From assembly GCA_016777395.1 (NCBI GenBank), contig JADHRO010000033.1, positions 1-13,362 on the forward strand: a stretch of DNA of 13,362 nucleotides, written 5' to 3'. Positions 6,378-13,362 of the stretch are shown piece by piece. Within the stretch, counting starts at the first letter, position 1. Every line of letters starts with the position of its first letter. The notes beneath the pieces were generated by a model. That model had not been told where the DNA came from. It searched no databases and saw nothing but the letters and a program-made list of their open reading frames with translations. Made by a program: the position numbers and the translations under genes. Source of the stretch: Chitinophagales bacterium (GTDB lineage: Bacteria; Bacteroidota; Bacteroidia; Chitinophagales; UBA8649).

Positions 6378-8534
6378 ATGAAAAAAATATACTTCGGGTT
6401 TTTGTTCACAATACTTTTCATTTTAGGTCATACCCAATCAGGTAATCAAATTGATGTGCAAGCCCATCAATTGGTTAATCTATTCGCGCAGAATAGAATT
6501 GTAGAGTATGCTAATTTCCCAGATGAATCAATTTCCTATCAAAATGTGAATATGATTATTACTATGGGTTGTATGAACGGGGATTCTTGCAGTCATTGGG
6601 ATTACGATTTGGATGTCTATGTAGGTGACTCTACCGGAGTCATGGATTCTACCTTAGTTTCAATTGATTCAACAAACATGAACTCTGCTTTGTGGGATAC
6701 TACTTGGAATGTATTTGAAGTGATTGAATGGCATGAATTGGGAAGATACGTGACCCCCTATGGAAATTACATGAATTGGAATCAAGAGGGATTTGATGGT
6801 GCGTGGGAACATTATTTATCTTATGATGTCACTGATTTCAGTCCAATGTTAAGAGGTAATACACCAATACGGGTTTACTTTCATGGGTGGCAAGAAGGAT
6901 TCAGAATCAGTGTTGATTTTGAGATAACGGAAGGAAACCCAACAAGAGATGTGGTAAGTATTGAAAACATATACAGAGGCGGAGGCTACTCTTCCTTTGC
7001 TCAGTTTGATGCTGAAAGAACCCCAGCAACTCAAGTGCCTATTCCAGCAGCAGCAGATGAGGCTAAGTTGAGAGTCATTGTTACTGGGCATGGACAGTCT
7101 GGTGAGTTCACGCCAATTACCTATACCGTAAAAGCAAATGGAACAACCGTGAGGGTTGAGGATATTTGGAGGGACGATTGTGACAAGTTAGCAATATCAC
7201 CTCAAGGAGGAACATGGTTGTTGGGTCGGGCAAATTGGTGCCCAGGGGATGCAGTTGAGGTGCATGATTTTGAGCTCAGTGAATACATTCAAGGAAGTGG
7301 AGCTAATCAATACATTGACTTAGATATCGACTTTGAAAATTACAGCCCGCCAGCTGCAGCATCTTATTCTTTGTCTGCTCAAATGATTACCTATGATTCG
7401 TATCGCAGGGATTATGATGTTTTAATGGATGAGATTATTGCTCCAACAGCAAATGATAATTTTACGAGATTCAATCCAGTTTGTGATAAGCCCATGGTCC
7501 GTATAAAGAATTATGGCATTCAAGAATTAACGTATTGTGAGATTGCTTACTGGGTAGACCATACGAATAAGTATTATTTTGACTGGAATGGAAGTCTTCA
7601 GTCAGGAGAAACAGCAGATGTTGAATTGCCTGGTATGAACTGGTCCAATTTAGACCTTAGTAATTTGGAATTCTTCGCAAGTGTAAATTGGCCGAATAAT
7701 CTTCCAGATCAGTTCGTTCACAATAATGAAAAAAGTACCTTGTTTGAAATTCCAGCGGTGTATAATACCAATGCATTAAGAGTGCGTTTTAGGACAAATA
7801 ATAAACCGGAGGAAAATGCTTTCACATTAGTTGCTTCCGATGGCACAATTGTGGCCAATGAAGCAACATTTAACGCAAGTACCTTTAATACCTATGACTA
7901 TAATTTAAGTGATGGTTGCTACACTTTTGAAATGACGGACTATGGAAATGATTGGGAAGCTGGAGATGGTTTAAGTTGGTGGTTTAATACTCAAAATAAT
8001 ATTGAAACTTCGGGTTATGTTGAATTTAGAAATGGAGCGAATAATCAAATTATTCAATCCTTTACTCGAGATTTTGGTGCCAGCTTGCGTTGGTCATTCT
8101 TGATTAACTCGGATCTTCAAATGCTTACTGGAAATAGTACATCAACACAAAGTTTTCATCCGGAAACAACGCCCTACACTTCACCAAGTGGTGAAGAATT
8201 TTTGCAAGTTTATGATACCATATGGATTTCTGAGGATAAGATAGTGATTGGTGAAAATGCTCCTGTGGGAATAAAAGAATCAATAGATGAATATGGTATA
8301 GAAGTATTTCCAAATCCTACAAACGGGATAGTTTCATTGGTGGTGGTTTCTTCAGATAACAAAGAGATTCCGGTTCAATTATTGGATCTATTGGGACAAC
8401 AAATTGATGTCTTTACCGTAAAAACAAATAATCCTCGATCATATGATCTTGGAGAATTAAGTGAGGGCTTCTATTTATTTAGCTTTACTATAGATGGTAC
8501 TAAGATTTCAAAGAAGATAAGTATATTTAAATAA
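6378..8534 (+). CDS. Secreted PNGase F-like protein with T9SS sorting domain
   Basis: A 718-aa exported protein. Residues 1-20 form a signal peptide (KK, then a hydrophobic run to GHTQ). Residues about 40-340 match both beta-sandwich halves of peptide-N4-(N-acetyl-beta-glucosaminyl)asparagine amidase F, which frees N-glycans from asparagine: CSHWDYDLDVYV (CDEWDRYANVYV in PNGase F), GRYVTPYG, YDVTDF, GNTPIRVYFHGW, SVDFEI, and ANWCPGDAV (AGWCPGMAV). By alignment D60 is D75 and E206 is E243 (SGEF), but E118 is H169. Disulfide partners C65/C71 and C268/C288 are kept; the C204/C208 pair is absent. Residues about 360-458 look like a CARDB-type beta domain and 462-577 a further beta domain with GCYTFEMTDYGNDW. 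The last ~80 residues (VFPNPTNG ... GFYLFSF ... ISIFK) are a type A Por-secretion tail for T9SS export. The stop shares one base with the ribH start. Glycosidase activity is inferred, and the lost Glu makes it uncertain. Confidence 0.8.
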   Translation: MKKIYFGFLFTILFILGHTQSGNQIDVQAHQLVNLFAQNRIVEYANFPDESISYQNVNMIITMGCMNGDSCSHWDYDLDVYVGDSTGVMDSTLVSIDSTNMNSALWDTTWNVFEVIEWHELGRYVTPYGNYMNWNQEGFDGAWEHYLSYDVTDFSPMLRGNTPIRVYFHGWQEGFRISVDFEITEGNPTRDVVSIENIYRGGGYSSFAQFDAERTPATQVPIPAAADEAKLRVIVTGHGQSGEFTPITYTVKANGTTVRVEDIWRDDCDKLAISPQGGTWLLGRANWCPGDAVEVHDFELSEYIQGSGANQYIDLDIDFENYSPPAAASYSLSAQMITYDSYRRDYDVLMDEIIAPTANDNFTRFNPVCDKPMVRIKNYGIQELTYCEIAYWVDHTNKYYFDWNGSLQSGETADVELPGMNWSNLDLSNLEFFASVNWPNNLPDQFVHNNEKSTLFEIPAVYNTNALRVRFRTNNKPEENAFTLVASDGTIVANEATFNASTFNTYDYNLSDGCYTFEMTDYGNDWEAGDGLSWWFNTQNNIETSGYVEFRNGANNQIIQSFTRDFGASLRWSFLINSDLQMLTGNSTSTQSFHPETTPYTSPSGEEFLQVYDTIWISEDKIVIGENAPVGIKESIDEYGIEVFPNPTNGIVSLVVVSSDNKEIPVQLLDLLGQQIDVFTVKTNNPRSYDLGELSEGFYLFSFTIDGTKISKKISIFK

Positions 8535-9034
8535 TGGCTAGCGAATTAAAAAATTTATCAACCGTATCCACTGAACTACCTCATGCAGGCGATTATAAAT
8601 TTGGGATAGTTGTATCAGAATATTACCCCGAGATAACTGAGCGTTTATTGGATGCTTGTCTGGAGACATTGGCGAAACAAAATGTGAAGCAAGAAAATGT
8701 TTTCATTGAATATGCGCCTGGGACTTATGAGTTACCTATAGCTTGTCAACGTTTAAATCGTTGGAAAAAAGTAGATGCTGTTATCGCATTTGGCTGTGTA
8801 ATCAAAGGAGAAACTGACCATGATAAGTATATTAATCATTCAGTTGCTCAGGCTTTACAAGATCTATCGATAAAATATGGTAAGCCATTTTTATTTGGTG
8901 TTTTAACACCTAATACTTTTCAAGAAGCATTGGATAGAGCAGGGGGGAAGCATGGAAACAAGGGGGTGGAAGTGGCTGTGGCAGCGCTGAAAATGGTAAC
9001 CTTAGAAAAGAAAATGCAATATGATGCTGAGTAG
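8534..9034 (+). CDS. ribH: 6,7-dimethyl-8-ribityllumazine synthase
   Basis: RibH condenses 5-amino-6-ribitylamino-uracil with 3,4-dihydroxy-2-butanone 4-phosphate, the second-last step of riboflavin synthesis, normally in a 60-mer or pentamer. The 166-aa length fits. Visible active-site blocks are VVSEYYPEIT with aromatic Y30 at the substrate-stacking position, EYAPGTYELPIA (59-70), AFGCVIKGETDHDKYI (85-100) with the proton-transfer histidine H96, and LDRAGGKHGNKGVEVAVAAL (133-152) with R136 and the phosphate-binding lysine region. The start ATG shares a base with the preceding stop (TAATG), implying translational coupling to the PNGase-like gene. Its 3' end overlaps the SGNH remnant by 14 bases. 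No FMN riboswitch is visible, and no other riboflavin gene is nearby. Confidence 0.95.
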   Translation: MASELKNLSTVSTELPHAGDYKFGIVVSEYYPEITERLLDACLETLAKQNVKQENVFIEYAPGTYELPIACQRLNRWKKVDAVIAFGCVIKGETDHDKYINHSVAQALQDLSIKYGKPFLFGVLTPNTFQEALDRAGGKHGNKGVEVAVAALKMVTLEKKMQYDAE

Positions 9035-9251
9035 CACTATTACCATTCTGCTTTTGATTTTCTGCTTTCAATTTAGCTATACACAGCAAACAAAATCAGC
9101 TTTATTTCTGGGGAATAGTTATATCAATTACACCATTATACCTAGGTTAAGTGATAACTCTGCTCAGTCAGTTGTTAACGAATTGATATACGATCGTAAT
9201 GCTTCTGGGGGTACCAGTAATTTCAGCATGATATATGAAGAGAAAAAATAA
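9021..9251 (+). pseudogene. Truncated secreted SGNH-hydrolase-like gene (N-terminal remnant)
   Basis: A 76-aa frame starting inside ribH (ATGATG at 9021). Residues 1-21 form a clear signal peptide (SSTITILLLIFCFQFSYTQQ). What follows, KSALFLGNSY then PRLSDNSAQSVVNELIYDRN and ASGG, matches the opening of Bacteroidota SGNH/GDSL-type hydrolases, whose first block is FIGNSYT and which continue N-LP.L...A...G..L.YD...PGGYTF. Intact members of this group run to roughly 250-300 residues with further G, N and D-x-x-H blocks. Here the frame stops about 10 residues after the GG, and none of the later blocks are found before the metallo-hydrolase start. I infer loss of the 3' part by deletion. The peptide could still be made and secreted, but not act as a hydrolase. 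Confidence 0.65.
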
Positions 9252-9267
9252 TCCAAACGCGTTAATT

Positions 9268-10110
9268 ATGAAATTACACATCATTGATACAGGCTTATTT
9301 AAACTAGATGGTGGAGCTATGTTTGGCGTGGTTCCAAAATCACTTTGGAGTAAATATCAGCAACCAGATGAGAATAACCTTTGCACTTGGGCGATGCGTT
9401 GTTTATTAATTGAAACTGACCAGAAACGAATCCTAATTGATACTGGAATGGGGGATAAGCAAAGCGAGAAATTTTTTGGTCATTATCACCCTCATGGGGA
9501 CGCTACCTTACTAAAAAGTATAAAAAATAAAGGATTTAACGCTGAAGACATAACAGATGTCGTGCTAACTCATTTGCACTTTGATCATTGTGGTGGCGCA
9601 GTTTCTAAAGATGTGAATGGCGATTTATTTACAACTTTTCCAAATGCCACTTATTGGAGTGATCAGGAACATTGGGAATGGGCGATTAATCCCAATGCTC
9701 GGGAGAAAGCTTCGTTTTTAAAAGAAAACATCTTGCCGATTCAAGAATCGGGACAATTGCAATTTGTCAATGAATACACCAAAATTATTCCTGAATTGAG
9801 TTTTGCTTTAGCGAATGGTCATACTGAAGGAATGCTTATTCCCCATATTCAATATGGTGACAAGACTATTGTGTTTATGGCGGATTTACTTCCTTCTCCA
9901 ACACATATACCAATTGCCTGGGTAATGGGCTATGATGTTCGTCCACTGGTAACGGTAAGAGAAAAAGAAACATTTTTACAAGATGCGGTAAATAAAGAAT
10001 ACATCTTGTTTTACGAGCATGATGCTCATATACAAGCCTCCAAGGTTATCGCTACAGAAAGGGGTAATTTTAAAGCAGGAGAGCAAGGTGATTTAGCTTT
10101 ATTTCTTTAA
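9268..10110 (+). CDS. Metallo-beta-lactamase-fold hydrolase
   Basis: A 280-aa MBL-fold protein with a full binuclear metal site: H102-x-H104-x-D106-H107 in THLHFDHCGG, H185 in NGHTEGML, D206 in FMADLLPS and a late histidine H251 in FYEHDAH. The early ILIDTGMGDK strand (55-64) is typical of the lactonase/glyoxalase-II-like branch; such proteins include N-acyl-homoserine lactonases and many unassigned hydrolases, so the substrate cannot be named. No signal peptide is seen, so it is probably cytoplasmic. The frame is open back to 9235, but MKLHIIDTG at 9268 matches where family members begin and is preferred; the upstream 11 residues overlap the SGNH remnant. It starts 16 bases after that remnant's stop. 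Confidence 0.88.
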   Translation: MKLHIIDTGLFKLDGGAMFGVVPKSLWSKYQQPDENNLCTWAMRCLLIETDQKRILIDTGMGDKQSEKFFGHYHPHGDATLLKSIKNKGFNAEDITDVVLTHLHFDHCGGAVSKDVNGDLFTTFPNATYWSDQEHWEWAINPNAREKASFLKENILPIQESGQLQFVNEYTKIIPELSFALANGHTEGMLIPHIQYGDKTIVFMADLLPSPTHIPIAWVMGYDVRPLVTVREKETFLQDAVNKEYILFYEHDAHIQASKVIATERGNFKAGEQGDLALFL

Positions 10111-10175
10111 GAGAAATGCCTAAGTTAATATGCTGTTAAAAGTTAGTAAGATTAAATTCGGAACTAAATTCTGTA

Positions 10176-10183
10176 TATTTTTG
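10176..10183 (+). promoter_or_regulatory. Putative -7 element (TATTTTTG) for the BT_3928-like operon
   Basis: TATTTTTG is an exact TAnnTTTG match 21 bases upstream of the ATG at 10205, predicting a short leader ending in the A-rich AAAAAAGAAAACA common before Bacteroidota starts. A clear -33 TTG is not seen at standard spacing. Confidence 0.4.
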
Positions 10184-10204
10184 TAACTCATAAAAAAGAA
10201 AACA

Positions 10205-11545
10205 ATGGAAGCATTCGGTCCGGTATTTAAAATATTTGGAGGTTCATTCTTAGCAGGAATTGTTATCGCTTACTTGAAATCATTTATAAAGAAGCCCTCC
10301 AATTGGTCAATTGAAATATTATCTAATTTTCTAGGAGCTTTATTTATATTTTCAGGATTTGTGAAAGGAATCGATCCGCTCGGTACTTCATATAAAATGA
10401 AAGATTACTTCGATGCTTTTTCTCAATTTACTGGTTTTAGTTTCGAGTGGTTGGCAAATATGAGTACCTTTTTTGCAGTCTCGATGATTGTCTTAGAGAT
10501 TGTGCTAGGTATAGCTTTAATAATAGGTTTTAAGAAAAAAACAACCATAGGTATTTCTGCAGCAATGATGATTTTCTTTACCGTACTCACTGGCTTTACT
10601 TATTTGACCGGTTTCATTAATCCAGATTATTACGACATTACTACCCGGCATGAATTGCAAGCGGCGGGTGAGCATATTCAGGTCTTTGTAAAGTATGATA
10701 AGTTGCAAATGAAGGTTACCGATTGCGGATGTTTTGGAGACTTTCTAAAGCTGGAACCAAGAGTTACTTTTCTTAAAGATGTTTTCTTGATGTTTGTTTT
10801 ATTAGCCTTGTTTTTAGGTATGAGGCATATAAAGCCGTTTCTTGGTAATACTTTTTCTTGGATGAAAATAGGTGGATCGATTTTATTCTTTTTGCTTTTC
10901 TGTTTCAGTAATTATATCTGGGGTTTACCATTGGTTGATTTTAGGCCTTACAAAATTGGTAAGAATATCGTGGAGCAACGGGTAGAGGTTCCGGATAAGT
11001 TGGACTATGGATTTACCTTTGAAAATATGGAAACTGGCGAAACTAAACGTGTAGCTATGGCTGATTATACCGCAGCTAAGACTGACCCAATGTGGGATTT
11101 TACAGGCGATCAAGATAATATTGTGTTAGAGAAAGGAATCCCAGCCAAGATCGCTAATTTTGGGGCATATAATGAAGATGGATTCGATATGACAGATGAC
11201 ATTCTATATAATGACTCCTACAGTTTTTGGGTGTTAAGTAAAAGCTTATCTAAGTCTAATGTAGAGGCATGGACTGATCTAAATGCTGTGTCTGCTTATG
11301 CAATTGAGAATGATTTTTCCATGTTTGCTTTTATGACCACAAACTTTGAGGATGCAGAAATTTTTAGGCATGAGCAGCAATGCACTTATCCATTCTATCA
11401 GGCGGATGAGACTTTTATTAAGACTGTAATCCGTTCGAATCCTGGATTAGTTTTATTGAAAAATGGTGTAGTAATGGGGAAGTGGCATCATGGTGATTTT
11501 CCAAATAAAGAGGAGATTGATTCTTACATTCAAAGCTTGAACTAA
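10205..11545 (+). CDS. BT_3928-type membrane protein with DoxX-like and thioredoxin-like domains
   Basis: A 446-aa inner-membrane protein. Hydrophobic segments appear near 9-26, 37-53, 85-108, 114-136, 189-206 and 222-240, forming a DoxX/MauE-like module. Family marks are FSGFVKGIDPLGTSYKMKDY (49-68) and the cysteine motif TDCGCFGDFLKL (172-183; C174, C176) just before a membrane helix. The soluble C-terminal part (about 335-446) looks thioredoxin-like (FSMFAFMTTN, YPFYQADETFIKTVIRSNPG, LVLLKNGVVMGKWHHGDFP) but has no CxxC; only C393 is near the active-site end. The whole fits the conserved Bacteroidota BT_3928 family, of unknown function; a redox or quinone-linked role is guesswork from DoxX/MauE kinship. 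The stop is directly followed by the permease GTG, with no gap. Confidence 0.82.
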   Translation: MEAFGPVFKIFGGSFLAGIVIAYLKSFIKKPSNWSIEILSNFLGALFIFSGFVKGIDPLGTSYKMKDYFDAFSQFTGFSFEWLANMSTFFAVSMIVLEIVLGIALIIGFKKKTTIGISAAMMIFFTVLTGFTYLTGFINPDYYDITTRHELQAAGEHIQVFVKYDKLQMKVTDCGCFGDFLKLEPRVTFLKDVFLMFVLLALFLGMRHIKPFLGNTFSWMKIGGSILFFLLFCFSNYIWGLPLVDFRPYKIGKNIVEQRVEVPDKLDYGFTFENMETGETKRVAMADYTAAKTDPMWDFTGDQDNIVLEKGIPAKIANFGAYNEDGFDMTDDILYNDSYSFWVLSKSLSKSNVEAWTDLNAVSAYAIENDFSMFAFMTTNFEDAEIFRHEQQCTYPFYQADETFIKTVIRSNPGLVLLKNGVVMGKWHHGDFPNKEEIDSYIQSLN

Positions 11546-12622
11546 GTGTTTAAATTTTTACTTCACAGAACCCTTTCAGGAGGCTTGGTGCTTCTAGGAG
11601 TTATCGTTGTTATATTTATATTACTTAATATTATTCCGGTTAATGCTGAACAGATGAGCCTAGGACAAAATGCTGATGAAGCGACAGTTTTGGCGACCAA
11701 GAAAAAGCTCCGTTTGAACCATTCACCAGGTATGCGTCTTTGGTATTATCTTTCGGACGTATCCCCTTTGAGTATTCAAAGCCATAGCGATAGTGAAGCA
11801 CCGCTATTCCTAGGTAGTGGAGATTATAAATATGCTACATTGTTTAAGTTCTCTTCTAAGAGTTTCGTATTCAAACAACCTTATTTTGGTCGATCCTTTC
11901 AATCGGATAAGCCAGTATGGCAAATACTCACCAGAAAAATGCTTCCGACGGCTATATTAGCCCTTACCGCGATAAGCTTTGCAAGTATCATAGGCATAGC
12001 TTTAGGTTTGGTGGCTGCTTTAAATTACGGTAAATTATTGGATAGAGGATTAATTGCAATTTCGGTTTTAGGAATTTCTATTCCGAGTTATTTTTCTGCC
12101 TTGCTCTTGGCTATTATTTTCGGCTATTACTTATCGAATTATACTCACTTGAATATTACAGGTCCTCTTATCGATGTTTCCGATTTAGGAGAATATTTTA
12201 TCAATTGGAAGAATTTAATTTTACCGACAATTGCTTTAGGTATTCGTCCTGTTGCAATTATTTTACAACTCACTCGAAATAGTATGTTGGACGTACTAAA
12301 CGCAGATTATGTGCGCACGGCAAAATCAAAGGGCTTGACCAATAGGGTCGTGATTTTAAAACATGCTTTTCGTAATGCCCTGAATCCTGTGGTTACTTCT
12401 ATAACAGGATGGTTTGCAGCCCTGTTGGCAGGAGCTTTTTTCGTGGAGTACATCTTTGATTTTAAGGGATTAGGGCATGAGACGGTGCATGCATTGACCA
12501 TGTTTGATTTTCCTTTGGTCATGGGAGCCGTATTAATTATTGCGGCTAGTTTTGTTTTGGTCAATTTAATCGTGGATGTTTTGTATTCATATTTAGATCC
12601 TAGAATTAAGATAGATGGCTAG
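11546..12622 (+). CDS. ABC transporter permease, DppB/OppB family
   Basis: A 358-aa inner-membrane permease of the binding-protein-dependent (peptide/nickel-type) family. It begins at a GTG directly after the previous stop; MFKFLLHRTLSGGLVLLGVIVVIF is the usual first helix, continuing to the IIPVNAEQMSLGQNADEATV loop where other members read LPGDPARMMLGQ. About six helices follow. The EAA loop that contacts the ATPase is at 254-281 (DYVRTAKSKGLTNRVVILKH), and GWFAALLAGAFFVEYIFDFKGLG is the standard segment after it. The periplasmic insertion (about 70-125, DVSPLSIQSH) is typical of Bacteroidota members. The DppC-type permease, binding protein and ATPases are not in the window, so the transporter must be completed elsewhere. 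Its last 8 bases overlap aroK. Confidence 0.88.
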   Translation: MFKFLLHRTLSGGLVLLGVIVVIFILLNIIPVNAEQMSLGQNADEATVLATKKKLRLNHSPGMRLWYYLSDVSPLSIQSHSDSEAPLFLGSGDYKYATLFKFSSKSFVFKQPYFGRSFQSDKPVWQILTRKMLPTAILALTAISFASIIGIALGLVAALNYGKLLDRGLIAISVLGISIPSYFSALLLAIIFGYYLSNYTHLNITGPLIDVSDLGEYFINWKNLILPTIALGIRPVAIILQLTRNSMLDVLNADYVRTAKSKGLTNRVVILKHAFRNALNPVVTSITGWFAALLAGAFFVEYIFDFKGLGHETVHALTMFDFPLVMGAVLIIAASFVLVNLIVDVLYSYLDPRIKIDG

Positions 12623-13124
12623 GACACTTTTTTTAATTGGTTTTATGGCTTCAGGCAAAAGTTCTTTAGGAAAGAAATTGGCCAAGCATTTTGCGATGGA
12701 TTTTATCGACTTAGATAAGGAGATAGAGCAAGCCGAATCGAAGTCCATCAATGCGCTTTTTGAAGACCATGATGAAGACTACTTTAGAGAACTTGAATCT
12801 AAGGTTTTGAGAAGCATGAAGTTGGAGAACAAGATCGTTGCTACAGGTGGTGGAACTCCTATCTTTCATCATAACATGGCCTTCATGAAAGAGAAAGGAG
12901 CTGTGGCATATATGGTCGTTCCTACTGAAATTATCATTGGCCGACTAAGACAAAACAAAGAGGAAAGACCGCTTGTAAGAAAGCTGAGTGATGAGGATTT
13001 GACAACTTATGTTGAAAAAACGCTTGAGCAACGTAAAATCATATATTCAAAGGCGGATATCCTTATACCGCACACTAAATCCTTCTCTTTGTTAAAAATG
13101 GAATTGGGATTTTTATTGAATTAA
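12615..13124 (+). CDS. aroK: Shikimate kinase
   Basis: Shikimate kinase phosphorylates shikimate at the 3-hydroxyl with ATP, the fifth step of the chorismate pathway. The 169-aa protein has the Walker A loop GFMASGKSS (K15), the Mg/shikimate acid pair D32 and D34 in IDLDKEIE, the shikimate-binding R58 in YFRELESKVL, the GGG of ATGGGTP (77-82), lid arginine R118 in EERPLVRKL, and R140 in LEQRKIIY, the usual second substrate arginine. The ATG at 12615 lies inside the end of the permease gene (8-base overlap, different frame) and gives the normal family N-terminus, so translational coupling is likely. The stop codon forms the first bases of the terminator hairpin that follows. Confidence 0.95.
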   Translation: MARTLFLIGFMASGKSSLGKKLAKHFAMDFIDLDKEIEQAESKSINALFEDHDEDYFRELESKVLRSMKLENKIVATGGGTPIFHHNMAFMKEKGAVAYMVVPTEIIIGRLRQNKEERPLVRKLSDEDLTTYVEKTLEQRKIIYSKADILIPHTKSFSLLKMELGFLLN

Positions 13125-13154
13125 AAAAAGGTGGAGTTAACTTCCCCTTTTTTT
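13123..13154. terminator. Bidirectional hairpin terminator between aroK and flavodoxin
   Basis: Seven A, GG, T, GGAG, loop TTAA, CTTC, C, CC and seven T form a nearly perfect 14-base stem; the only faults are one T:C mismatch and one G:T pair. The T7 tract serves aroK, and the A7 tract becomes T7 on the other strand, serving the convergent flavodoxin gene, whose stop is at 13193. The stem begins in the aroK stop codon. Confidence 0.85.
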
Positions 13155-13192
13155 AATTTAAATCCTATCTGATTAAAGTTTAAATCTATTAA

Positions 13193-13362
13193 TTAGTTTA
13201 GACCAAAATCTTTTAAAACGTTCGGTATCCAATTATCTAATCGTTCTTCGGTAAGTTCATCTTGATTATCCACGTCTATGCATAGGCCGCAGAATTGACC
13301 ATCTTTTTCTGCTTTGGAATAGTCATGTTCATAACCTTCAGATTTAGTGTGACCAATGACTT
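13193..13362 (-). CDS. fldA: Flavodoxin, C-terminal part (start lies beyond the window)
   Basis: The minus strand from the window end reads 55 codons to a TAA at 13193-13195. The sequence VIGHTKSEGYEHDYSKAEKD, then GQFCGLCIDVDNQDELTEER and LDNWIPNVLKDFGLN, matches the C-terminal region of long-chain flavodoxins (GY.F..SKA, F.GL..DEDNQ.DLT.ER...W). Flavodoxins are small FMN electron carriers that often replace ferredoxin under iron limitation. DVDNQ stands where DEDNQ is usual, and two cysteines flank the GL of FCGLC, where the aligned E. coli residues are Val and Ala. The FMN phosphate-binding N-terminus is outside the window, so the isoform cannot be judged. It converges on aroK across the shared terminator. 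Confidence 0.88.
   Translation of the reverse strand, partial: VIGHTKSEGYEHDYSKAEKDGQFCGLCIDVDNQDELTEERLDNWIPNVLKDFGLN

Noticed and set aside
8400..8540. FMN riboswitch upstream of ribH
   Set aside because: The region upstream of ribH is coding (T9SS tail of the preceding gene), and no RFN-type conserved blocks are visible.
9235..9267. Upstream ATG for the MBL-fold gene
   Set aside because: It adds 11 residues (MKRKNNPNALI) unlike the family and overlaps the SGNH remnant; the ATG at 9268 gives the expected N-terminus.

Overview
The window looks like a chromosomal segment of an AT-rich Bacteroidota, probably a marine Flavobacteriia-type organism (Cryomorphaceae/Crocinitomicaceae-like; the rank is inference). 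Three things point there. A secreted enzyme ends in a type IX secretion (Por secretion) sorting domain. Promoters have the Bacteroidota -7 form TAnnTTTG rather than TATAAT, and starts lack Shine-Dalgarno sequences. The gene content (BT_3928-type DoxX protein, single-lipoyl E2, DppB-type permease of the Bacteroidota pattern) also fits.

Layout. (1) 1-341, minus: 5' part of a lipocalin-like lipoprotein. It diverges from the plus-strand cluster rlmH - SpoU/TrmH methyltransferase - ltaE (420-2418), and two back-to-back -7 elements lie between them. (2) 2507-5946, minus: pyruvate dehydrogenase-type E2 with its own clean promoter, then (upstream in transcription order) a UbiE-like methyltransferase and a class I photolyase that look co-transcribed. 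(3) 5947-6377: a 431-base gap with a long A/T-rich hairpin and no convincing gene. (4) 6378-10110, plus: a secreted PNGase F-like protein, lumazine synthase (ribH), a short remnant of a secreted SGNH hydrolase, and a metallo-beta-lactamase-fold hydrolase, all tightly packed. (5) 10205-13124, plus: a BT_3928/DoxX membrane protein, a DppB-type ABC permease and shikimate kinase, ending in a strong hairpin terminator. (6) 13193-13362, minus: C-terminal end of a flavodoxin, convergent on the same terminator.

Most of the window is housekeeping: rRNA/tRNA methylation, amino-acid and riboflavin metabolism, pyruvate oxidation, DNA photorepair and aromatic biosynthesis. The accessory material is the T9SS-exported PNGase F homologue, which keeps two of the three catalytic acids but has His in place of the third, and the SGNH pseudogene beside it. 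I see no CRISPR, phage, insertion sequence, tRNA or rRNA, and no evidence of a new multi-gene system. The best leads are the PNGase F variant, the divergent promoter pair and the photolyase-linked methyltransferase.
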